Shown here in pieces: positions 1-4,812 of a DNA stretch of 7,274 bases. Source of the DNA: Planctomycetales bacterium (GTDB lineage: Bacteria > Planctomycetota > SBBH01); contig SBBH01000180.1 of the NCBI GenBank assembly GCA_005239795.1, forward strand, positions 1-7,274. Reading direction: 5' to 3'. The notes below the pieces were generated by a model. That model was given only the letters and a program-made list of their open reading frames with translations. It had not been told where the DNA came from and did no database searches. Every line of letters begins with the position of its first letter. The stretch's first letter is position 1. The position numbers and the translations under genes are program-made.

Positions 1-631
1 CGCCGGCGCCGGGGCAGGGCTGGCGCAACTGGTCCACGAGGGGGCGCGGCGCGGATACGAGCCGCTCGCCGCGCTCGGGGGGATCCCCGGCATGGTGGGA
101 GGGGCGATCGCGATGAACGCCGGGGGGCGCTACGGCGAGATCAGCGCGTCCGTGAAGTCCCTGCGGATTTTGCGACCCGGCGGCGCCGTGGACGACGTGC
201 CGGCCGCGCGCGTGCGGTTTTCCTACCGCGCGGCGGATCTGGGCGGAGGGTGCGTCCTGGGGGCGGTGCTGGCGCCTAGCGCCGGTTCGCCCAAGGCCGC
301 GCAGGCGAGGCTCGCGGAGGTGATGGCCTACAAGAAAGAAACCCAGCCCCTGGCAGATTGGAGCGCTGGGTGCATTTTTAAGAATCCGGAGCCGAGCCCC
401 GGCGCAAAGGACAAACTGTCGGCCAGCCGCCTTCTCGAGGAGGCGGGGCTCAAGGGGGTCCGCGTCGGCGCTATCGTCGTCTCGGAACGCCACGCCAATT
501 TTTTTGTCAACGAGGGAGGAGGGACGGCCGCGGATGTGCGGTGCCTCATCGACCGGGCGCGCGAGGCGGTCCACAAACGCACAGGGGTCACGCTCGCGTG
601 CGAGGTCCAGATGTGGGGTTTTGATGAATAG
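1..631 (+). CDS. murB: UDP-N-acetylenolpyruvoylglucosamine reductase (MurB), 3' part
   Basis: MurB is the cytoplasmic FAD enzyme that reduces UDP-GlcNAc-enolpyruvate to UDP-MurNAc with NADPH, the second committed step of peptidoglycan synthesis. The gene enters the window already open (first full codon at base 2), and 209 residues are visible, so roughly the N-terminal third of a ~300-residue protein is missing. The visible part starts in the FAD-domain signature: AGAGLAQLV, then GIPGMVGGAIAMNAGG and YGEI. The C-terminal substrate domain has SAGCIFKNP, matching the NAGSFFKNP block of E. coli MurB, with Cys (codon 371-373) where E. coli has the catalytic Ser. The near-terminal Glu in CEVQMWG fits the conserved catalytic Glu. 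ddl follows after 54 bp, the usual dcw order. The family call is secure; the Cys/Ser equivalence comes from motif alignment by eye. Confidence 0.95.
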   Translation, partial: AGAGAGLAQLVHEGARRGYEPLAALGGIPGMVGGAIAMNAGGRYGEISASVKSLRILRPGGAVDDVPAARVRFSYRAADLGGGCVLGAVLAPSAGSPKAAQARLAEVMAYKKETQPLADWSAGCIFKNPEPSPGAKDKLSASRLLEEAGLKGVRVGAIVVSERHANFFVNEGGGTAADVRCLIDRAREAVHKRTGVTLACEVQMWGFDE

Positions 632-655
632 TCGCCAGGAAGAGTCTGCGTCAGT

Positions 656-684
656 GGGGGACCGGGGGCCGGGGACCGGGGACT
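656..684 (+). repeat. G-rich heptamer tandem array / G-quadruplex motif before ddl
   Basis: Four head-to-tail 7-bp units lie at 657-663 (GGGGACC), 664-670 (GGGGGCC), 671-677 (GGGGACC) and 678-684 (GGGGACT), with an extra G at 656. They give four G-runs of 4-5 separated by 2-3 nt, a canonical G-quadruplex motif on the coding (mRNA) strand. The last G-run ends 4 nt before the ddl ATG at 686, so the array occupies the place of the ribosome binding site and no other Shine-Dalgarno sequence is visible. The repeat and motif are seen directly; any folding or regulatory role is inference. Confidence 0.75.
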
Positions 685-685
685 T

Positions 686-1603
686 ATGAAGATCTGTGTT
701 TTGTATGGCGGTTGGTCGGGAGAGCGGCCGATCTCGATCCTCTCGGGGCGCGCGGTCGCCAGGGCCCTGGAGGAAGCGGGGCACGAGGTGATTCGCGTCG
801 ATCCTCGCGACAAGACGCTCGAGGAAGTTCCAGAGGACGTTCATGTAGCGTTTCTCCTGCTCCACGGCGGGTTCGGGGAGGACGGCGGCGCCCAGGAGGC
901 GCTCGAGCGTCGTGAGATCCCCTACACCGGGAGCGGCGTGACCGCGAGCCGCCTAGCTATGGACAAGGCGGCCGCCCGCGTGGTGTTCCAGAAGGCAGGG
1001 CTTTCCGTGGCGCCGGGGATCGTTCTGGCCGCGAGGGATCCCCTCCCCGATCTGGCGCGCGTCGAAAGCGTCATCGGGCCGATGCCATGGTTCGTGAAGC
1101 CCACGCGCGACGGCTCGAGCCTGGGCATCAGCAAGGTGAAATCCGCACAGGAGTTTCCGGAGGCTTCGGCCAAGGCGTTTGCGCTGGGACATGAGATCCT
1201 CGTCGAGCGCGCGATCGTGGGGCGCGAGTTCACCGTCAGCATCCTGGAGGGAAAAACGCTCCCCCTGATCGAGCTCAAGCCCGAGCGGGAATTTTACGAT
1301 TACACAGCCAAGTACGCGCCGGATGGGGGGACTCACTATGTGGTCTTCCCGACGATGGCGCTCGACGACGAGGCGGCGGTCCGGCGCGCGGGAGAGGCGG
1401 CGTTTGCCGCCCTCGGGTGCCGGGGCGTCGGGCGCGTCGACGTGATCCTCGCGGCGGGCGGCGTCCCGTACGTCCTGGAGGTGAACACCATCCCCGGGAT
1501 GACGGAGAAGAGCCTTCTGCCGAAGGCGGCTGGGGCGGTGGGGATCTCTTACGGCCAGCTCTGCGAAAGGATCGCAGAGCTGGGGTTGAACCCGAAATCC
1601 TGA
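686..1603 (+). CDS. ddl: D-alanine--D-alanine ligase (Ddl)
   Basis: Cytoplasmic ATP-grasp enzyme that joins two D-alanines to make the dipeptide that MurF adds to the peptidoglycan precursor. At 305 residues it is full length for the DdlB type. The N-terminal glycine-rich segment is GGWSGERPIS (Glu13 is the conserved substrate-binding Glu; the family more often reads GGxSxERxVS). HGGFGEDG follows. The ATP-grasp core has FVKPTRDGSSLG (Lys138 for ATP; Ser144/145 in the active-site Ser position), then the omega-loop tyrosines in EFYDYTAKY. Metal ligands are Asp252 in GRVDVIL and Glu265 and Asn267 in EVNTIPG, followed by MTEKSLLP. The ATG at 686 is chosen because MKICVLYGG matches the start of the family. 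It lies between murB and an ftsQ-like gene, as in many dcw clusters. The last codons contain a perfect 12-bp inverted repeat, listed separately. Confidence 0.97.
   Translation: MKICVLYGGWSGERPISILSGRAVARALEEAGHEVIRVDPRDKTLEEVPEDVHVAFLLLHGGFGEDGGAQEALERREIPYTGSGVTASRLAMDKAAARVVFQKAGLSVAPGIVLAARDPLPDLARVESVIGPMPWFVKPTRDGSSLGISKVKSAQEFPEASAKAFALGHEILVERAIVGREFTVSILEGKTLPLIELKPEREFYDYTAKYAPDGGTHYVVFPTMALDDEAAVRRAGEAAFAALGCRGVGRVDVILAAGGVPYVLEVNTIPGMTEKSLLPKAAGAVGISYGQLCERIAELGLNPKS
1555..1583 (+). repeat. Perfect 12-bp inverted repeat within the 3' end of ddl
   Basis: CCAGCTCTGCGA (1555-1566) and TCGCAGAGCTGG (1572-1583) are exact reverse complements separated by a 5-nt loop (AAGGA). The mRNA would form a long GC-rich hairpin over the last codons of ddl, about 20 nt before its stop. 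No T-run follows, so it does not look like an intrinsic terminator. It could act as an mRNA 3'-end stabiliser or processing site, or be a by-product of codon choice. Confidence 0.6.
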
Positions 1604-1627
1604 GATCCGAGAGCCCTGCGCGTTTCG

Positions 1628-1650
1628 CGGGCCTCCGGGCCCGAGGAAAG
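1628..1650 (+). promoter_or_regulatory. ftsQ ribosome binding site with abutting GC hairpin
   Basis: GAGGAAAG at 1643-1650 is a good Shine-Dalgarno sequence 3 nt before the ATG at 1654 and decides that start. Immediately upstream, CGGGCC (1628-1633) can pair with GGCCCG (1638-1643) across a TCCG loop. This places the first base of the ribosome site at the foot of a 6-bp GC stem. Pairing is seen in the sequence; a translational effect is inferred. Confidence 0.5.
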
Positions 1651-1653
1651 CGC

Positions 1654-2586
1654 ATGGGGAAGAAATGCCGGTTGTGGGGAGGGATGCGCCGAGCCGCAGC
1701 GGCACTGGCTCGCCAGGCGGCGCCGCTTCGGACGATCTTCAAACGAGGAGCCGCCTGGGCGGCCGCGACACCCCGGCGCACGGCCTTCGCCGTCGGGATC
1801 CCGCTCGGGATGCTGGCCGTCTGGCTCGCCTTGTGGGGGATGCAGAAATCGCTCGCCGGCCGCCCCGAATATCAGATTCCACTGGGCTCGATCTCCTGGG
1901 AGCCGATCCCGGCGTGGCTTTCGCCGCGGGTGGCTTCCTCCCTGGCGGCCGCCGTGTCGGATGCCGGGCGGGAACGGAGCGCCTCGGTTTTTGATGCCGG
2001 GCTTGCCGAACGGGTGGGGAAGCGTCTGGAAGCGGTCCCCTGGGTGCGGCGCGTCTCGGAGGTCCGTAAGGACGGCCCTGGGAAGTTGTCCATTCGGGTC
2101 GAATGGCGCGAGCCTGCGCTGGTGGTTCAGGAAAAAGGCGCCTTTCTGCTCGATCGGGAGGGATGCGTCCTTCCCGCCGAAGGGTATTGCCACGGCGTTC
2201 TTGGCCTCCCCGTCTTGACAGGCGTGGGATTCAGCGCTCGGAACTGCCCGCCGCTTCCGAAAAACCGCGTCCTCCAGACCGTCTACGAGATCCTGGACCT
2301 CTACGCGCGGGAGCGCCTGGTTGAGACATTTCCCCAGGCCCGGATCCAGTCGATCGACGTCTCGAACCTGACGGCTTCCCGCGGGACGCGCTTCCGGGCG
2401 CCGGGACAGATCGTCCTCGAGACCGTTTCGGGCGTCTCAATCTTCCTCACGGACGGAAGCGGCCCGGGAAGAATTCTTTTGGCCGAGCAGATCGCCAATC
2501 TCCGCGAGGTCTTGGGAAGGGATCCCCAGTTGTCGACCGTACGGGAGTATGTCGACGTCCGCTTCGAAAAACCGGCCTGCCGCTGA
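1654..2586 (+). CDS. ftsQ: FtsQ/DivIB-like cell division protein
   Basis: A 310-residue predicted bitopic inner-membrane protein. FtsQ/DivIB belongs to the divisome subcomplex with FtsB and FtsL, which links Z-ring assembly to septal wall synthesis. A basic cytoplasmic head (about residues 1-43, many Arg/Lys and Ala) is followed by one hydrophobic anchor (about 44-63, FAVGIPLGMLAVWLALWG) and a periplasmic region. A POTRA-like block at about 110-160 includes VPWVRRVSEVR, then LSIRVEWREPALVV and FLLDREGCVLP, the usual FtsQ pattern of a W-x-x-x-V strand, an R/P-rich strand and 'llD..G.vl'. The C-terminus VREYVDVRFEKP resembles the closing '.y.DlRf' strand of FtsQ. The start is set by the Shine-Dalgarno sequence at 1643-1650. 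ddl ends 50 bp upstream and the next gene begins 3 bp after the stop. FtsQ diverges fast, so the call rests on topology, pattern and synteny rather than strong identity. Confidence 0.8.
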   Translation: MGKKCRLWGGMRRAAAALARQAAPLRTIFKRGAAWAAATPRRTAFAVGIPLGMLAVWLALWGMQKSLAGRPEYQIPLGSISWEPIPAWLSPRVASSLAAAVSDAGRERSASVFDAGLAERVGKRLEAVPWVRRVSEVRKDGPGKLSIRVEWREPALVVQEKGAFLLDREGCVLPAEGYCHGVLGLPVLTGVGFSARNCPPLPKNRVLQTVYEILDLYARERLVETFPQARIQSIDVSNLTASRGTRFRAPGQIVLETVSGVSIFLTDGSGPGRILLAEQIANLREVLGRDPQLSTVREYVDVRFEKPACR

Positions 2587-2589
2587 TTC

Positions 2590-2862
2590 GTGAATCGTCG
2601 TTCGTTGACATTCCTCGAGGGAGGGGTGGCCTGGGGTTTCCCCTCGGGATGGCCGCGCTGGCTGTCTGGACGGAGGGACTGGTTTCTCATGCTCTTCATC
2701 GCCACCACCTACTTTCTGCTTCCGGTCGTGGGGTTCGCCTTTGTGCTCGCGCTCATGGGGTTGGCGCAATGTCCGGCAGCGTACAGATGGACGCGGATCT
2801 CCTGGCTCGCCATCTTAATTTTGATCCAGCTCAGCCGGATCCCTTGGGGGAAATTCGTCTAA
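2590..2862 (+). CDS. Small two-helix membrane protein, function unknown
   Basis: I do not recognise this gene. As drawn from the GTG at 2590 it has 90 residues: an N-terminal stretch rich in Trp, Gly and Arg, one hydrophobic helix at about residues 32-57 (MLFIATTYFLLPVVGF onward), a short charged loop (YRWTR) and a second helix at about 69-83 (SWLAILILIQL). It ends SRIPWGKFV, so it looks like an inner-membrane hairpin. The start is uncertain. The GTG at 2590 lacks a Shine-Dalgarno sequence, whereas an in-frame ATG at 2689 has GGAGGG at 2672-2677 with 11 nt spacing and would give a 57-residue protein that keeps both helices. It sits 3 bp after the ftsQ-like gene and 6 bp before the DCC gene, so it is very probably co-transcribed. 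A partner role for the DCC protein is only a guess from position. Confidence 0.55.
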   Translation: MNRRSLTFLEGGVAWGFPSGWPRWLSGRRDWFLMLFIATTYFLLPVVGFAFVLALMGLAQCPAAYRWTRISWLAILILIQLSRIPWGKFV

Positions 2863-2868
2863 CGATCA

Positions 2869-3339
2869 ATGAAAAAAAAGAAAGCCTTTTTGGGGGACAA
2901 TGCGAGCGAAACGATTTTCTATGACGGCCATTGCGGCCTTTGTCATCGGTTCGTGCTTTTTGTCCTTGCGAGGGATCGAAGCCAGCTTTTTCATTTCGCT
3001 CCGCTGGAGAGCAGCGCCTTCCGCAGCGCCACTGCCGAACGGGACCGCCAACGACTGGCCAACAGCATCGTCGTGCGAACAGCCGCCGGCGCCCTTTTGA
3101 CGCGGTCCACCGCGACCCTTTATGTGATGCGGAGGTTGGGAGGGGTTTGGGCCGTCTGCGCGCGACTCGCAGGCGCTGTTCCTGCCTCTTGGCGCGATCG
3201 CGTCTACGACGGCATTGCCGGAGTTCGAAGGCGGCTGTTCCGGACGCCGCCAGAGGTCTGCCCCCGCGTCCCGCCGCATTGGCGCGGGCGTTTTGAATCG
3301 AGCGCTAAACCGACGGGAGGTGGAATGACATGCCCGTGA
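2869..3339 (+). CDS. DCC-family (DUF393) putative thiol-disulfide oxidoreductase
   Basis: A 156-residue protein of the DCC/DUF393 (YuxK-like) family. The namesake motif is clear near the N-terminus: TIFYDGHCGLCHRFV, with Asp19, Cys22 and Cys25 forming the D-x-x-C-x-x-C signature. It is followed by RDRSQLFHFAPLES, the usual 'D....f.faplqs' block. The centre (residues ~67-95, SIVVRTAAG to ATLYVMRRLGG) and the tail, YDGIAGVRRRLF followed by a Cys-Pro pair, also follow the family. Members are predicted thioredoxin-fold redox proteins; their substrates are mostly unknown. The ATG at 2869 opens with a run of eight A's (MKKKK). No strong Shine-Dalgarno sequence is present, and the only G-rich stretch (TTGGGGGAAA, about 2844-2853) is rather far upstream. 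The last 14 residues overlap the ribosome site and start of the next gene, suggesting translational coupling. Confidence 0.85.
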   Translation: MKKKKAFLGDNASETIFYDGHCGLCHRFVLFVLARDRSQLFHFAPLESSAFRSATAERDRQRLANSIVVRTAAGALLTRSTATLYVMRRLGGVWAVCARLAGAVPASWRDRVYDGIAGVRRRLFRTPPEVCPRVPPHWRGRFESSAKPTGGGMTCP

Positions 3340-3671
3340 CAAAGGCTGTCCTGTGGGGATTGTCTGTGGGAGTTCTTCTTGTGTGGCTTGTGAGCGAGGT
3401 CCAAGCGCGCGCGTCTGAACCAGGAGATCAAGCGGCTCTCCCAGGAGGTCCTGGTTGTCCAGCGCGAGTTGAAGAAGATCCATCCGGTGGAAGAGCGGCT
3501 CAGGGCGTTGGCGGACCTAAGGCGTTCGGATCCAGAAGGGCGGACGCCAGACGTGGTGTCCAGCATGCTGACCCTGCGCGGGCGTCGCCCGATCCCAAGG
3601 TTCGGGCGGATGTCCTCAGGCATTTAAAAAGGGTGCGGACCCCGGAACTCAAGGCGAGCCTTCTGGAGTAA
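3330..3671 (+). pseudogene. Membrane-anchored coiled-coil/HEAT protein gene with two compensating frameshifts
   Basis: The start is well supported: ATG at 3330 with GGGAGG at 3315-3320, overlapping the DCC gene's end by 10 bp. Residues 1-24 form a signal anchor (AVLWGLSVGVLLVWLV). The uninterrupted frame then becomes Gly/Pro/Arg/Ala-rich and unprotein-like from about 3414 to 3580. In that interval the next frame reads well: LNQEIKRLSQEV, then VVQRELKKIHPVEERLRAL, a coiled coil, and TPDVVSSMLTL. From about 3583 the first frame is convincing again: SPDPKVRADVLRHLKRV, a HEAT-like helix pair, ending KASLLE. A lost GC unit in the GCGCGCGCG tract (3405-3413) and a lost G in the GGG run (3580-3582) would restore one ~114-residue protein of anchor, coiled coil and HEAT-like end. 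The gene is either damaged or carries sequencing errors. Its function is unknown. Confidence 0.65.
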
Positions 3672-3702
3672 AAGACCCCACCCGGAAGGACGGGGTCTTT
3701 TA
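3669..3702. terminator. Bidirectional intrinsic terminator between convergent genes
   Basis: TAAAAGACCCC (3669-3679) and GGGGTCTTTTA (3692-3702) are a perfect 11-bp inverted repeat around a 12-nt loop. The loop can pair two further C-G pairs closed by a GGAA (GNRA-type) tetraloop. On both strands the GC stem is followed by TCTTTTA, so it should terminate transcription from either side. The TAA at 3669-3671 ends the plus-strand gene, and the TAA read from 3702 to 3700 ends the minus-strand HEAT gene, so the stop codons sit symmetrically at the outer ends of the stem. Confidence 0.88.
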
Positions 3703-4095
3703 CTTTGCAGGATGCCACTGGGGTTCTGTTTTGTGCGCCTCCCACCAAACCTGAATTTCCTTTGAGGCATCCTCGAGTTCTTGAAGAGATTGAGGGGTTT
3801 GGAGTATCACTCCTCTAAGGGTTCGAAGCGCGCGGATTGCGGACCCCTGCACACTCGGATCTGGATCTTTGAGGAATTTGATGAGCTGAGGCGCGGTTGA
3901 TTTTTCGCCCAGATCCCCAAGAGTCCGGGCCGCAGACCTCCGCACATCTGAGTCCGCATCCTGGAGGAGTTGGATGAGCTGAGGCGCGGCCGATTTCTCG
4001 CCGAGCTGGTTCAGGGCCGCGACCGCGTGGCTCCGTACAGATGGATCCGAGTCTTCAAGAAACCAGTAGAATTTTTCTGCTTTCCGGTCCGCAAT
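3700..4095 (-). CDS. HEAT-repeat protein segment, start unresolved (possible remnant)
   Basis: The minus-strand frame ending at the TAA at 3702-3700 encodes three consecutive ~31-residue HEAT (PBS-lyase type) repeats: FYWFLEDSDPSVRSHAV, then IQLLQDADSDVRRSAAR with TLGDLGEKSTAPQL, then IKFLKDPDPSVQGSAIR. A tail with EIQVWWEAH and a final Trp follows. HEAT solenoids usually mediate protein-protein contacts; no enzymatic motif is visible. The good coding pattern reaches back to about 4080, inside the end of the WbqC gene in another frame. The only conventional in-frame start, a GTG at 3945, would cut off the first repeat and half the second, and it has no Shine-Dalgarno sequence. The end given here is an ATT at 4095-4093, drawn only as an outer limit. 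GC is about 52% against well over 60% next door. It may be a headless remnant, a frameshift fusion with WbqC, or a gene with a non-standard start. Confidence 0.6.
   Translation of the reverse strand: MADRKAEKFYWFLEDSDPSVRSHAVAALNQLGEKSAAPQLIQLLQDADSDVRRSAARTLGDLGEKSTAPQLIKFLKDPDPSVQGSAIRALRTLRGVILQTPQSLQELEDASKEIQVWWEAHKTEPQWHPAK
3880..4065 (-). repeat. 93-bp tandem HEAT-coding units
   Basis: The 17-mer GATGAGCTGAGGCGCGG occurs at 3880-3896 and again at 3973-3989, exactly 93 bp (31 codons) apart, with flanking similarity on both sides. This is the DNA image of two HEAT repeats sharing LGEKS(A/T)APQLI. The high nucleotide identity suggests a fairly recent internal duplication within the HEAT gene. 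Confidence 0.7.
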
Positions 4096-4750
4096 TGAAG
4101 AGAAGGTCGATCGCGGAGAGATTCGCTGTGAACGCTCCCGGATGGGCCTGGGGGTAGACCGGATGCGCGAACGCCTGGAACCGGAGGGCGATCCCTTCCG
4201 CCTGGAACCGGGCGGGCTCGAGGTAATCCTGCCCGTGGACTCCCGAGAGATAGGCGTCGGCTCCCGCCTTGCGGCAGAGATTGATCACGTACTCGGTGGC
4301 TTTCCCCGAGACGCCGAGCGCCGAGGCTTTTTGGACCGGGACGTCGATCTCGAAAGCCGCCAGAATCGCCAGAATCAAGGCTTCGTTGAGGTCCGTCAGC
4401 TTTTCCCAGCGCCGTGCATAGAGCTCGGCAAAGGGAGGGGCATAGCGCGCGAAATGCCTCGCCTTTCCGTACGCGATCTCGATCGTGCGCCAATGCTTGT
4501 GCGCCCAGGGAAGGGCGTTGTTGATCGTCGTTTCCTGGATCGTCTGCGTGAATTTTCCCTTGGTGAGGACCGGCACCGTCAGCCAGAGGGGGCCTTGGCG
4601 CGTCAGGACGCGGTTGCGGTGGATCCAGCCGAACGGGCCGCGCTTGACGAACTGGACGTTGTCGACGAGGACGAACGCGTCGGCCTGCGCGATCTTGTGC
4701 ACGAACCCCAGATAAGGGAGGTAATTCGGCTGATGGCCGACCAGGAGCAT
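4055..4750 (-). CDS. WbqC-family protein
   Basis: A 231-residue cytoplasmic protein of the WbqC family (Pfam WbqC-like), often found in O-antigen and other surface-glycan or secondary-metabolite loci. Its biochemical role is not settled. Family landmarks appear in order: HQPNYLPYLGF at residues 6-16, DNVQFVKRG with a following HRNR, LTVPV near 57-61, RWEKLTDLN in the middle, then GADAYLSGVHGQDYL, FAHPVYPQ and the terminal LSAIDLLFNCGPES. The length is normal and both ends match the family, so it looks intact. The ATG at 4750 fits the family start. It has no Shine-Dalgarno sequence (the upstream mRNA strand reads CCTCCC), but TATAAT lies 6 nt before the ATG, suggesting a leaderless message. 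It diverges from the radical SAM genes at 4813. Its 3' end overlaps the HEAT segment in a different frame. Confidence 0.9.
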   Translation of the reverse strand: MLLVGHQPNYLPYLGFVHKIAQADAFVLVDNVQFVKRGPFGWIHRNRVLTRQGPLWLTVPVLTKGKFTQTIQETTINNALPWAHKHWRTIEIAYGKARHFARYAPPFAELYARRWEKLTDLNEALILAILAAFEIDVPVQKASALGVSGKATEYVINLCRKAGADAYLSGVHGQDYLEPARFQAEGIALRFQAFAHPVYPQAHPGAFTANLSAIDLLFNCGPESRKILLVS

Positions 4751-4756
4751 CCGAGG

Positions 4757-4762
4757 ATTATA
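4757..4762 (-). promoter_or_regulatory. -10 hexamer of the wbqC promoter, predicted leaderless
   Basis: Read on the minus strand, 4762-4757 is a perfect TATAAT. The A of the WbqC ATG lies 7 bases past its last T, where transcription would be expected to begin. No convincing -35 is seen at 16-19 bp spacing. The absence of any Shine-Dalgarno sequence agrees with a leaderless mRNA. Confidence 0.5.
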
Positions 4763-4776
4763 GGGAGGATTCGCGG

Positions 4777-4805
4777 ACGACAGAGCGCCGCAAGAGGGCT
4801 AAAAT
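4777..4805 (+). promoter_or_regulatory. Promoter of the radical SAM pair, predicted leaderless
   Basis: ACGACA (4777-4782, sharing GACA with the -35 consensus) is followed after a 17-bp spacer by TAAAAT (4800-4805), one mismatch from TATAAT. The ATG at 4813 begins 8 bases beyond the last T, close to the expected start of transcription. A weak AGAGGG (about 4793-4798) is 14 nt from the ATG and too distant to be a good ribosome site. The match is by eye and moderate. Confidence 0.45.
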
Positions 4806-4812
4806 AACCGCA

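Noticed and set aside
328..813. Long open frame on the minus strand across murB and the start of ddl
   Set aside because: Ser/Pro/Arg-rich, with no family resemblance, and opposite a secure murB; typical antisense shadow in GC-rich DNA.
1417..1653. Upstream extension of the ftsQ frame into ddl
   Set aside because: The added residues are Arg/Gly-rich shadow of ddl; the ATG at 1654 has a strong Shine-Dalgarno sequence and precedes the basic head and membrane anchor.
3669..4095. CRISPR array or insertion sequence near the low-GC region
   Set aside because: The only repeats are the 93-bp HEAT units and the terminator stem; no spacer pattern, terminal inverted repeats or transposase is present.
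4142..4807. 221-codon plus-strand open frame opposite wbqC
   Set aside because: The minus-strand WbqC protein matches its family along its full length, so the plus-strand frame is a shadow.
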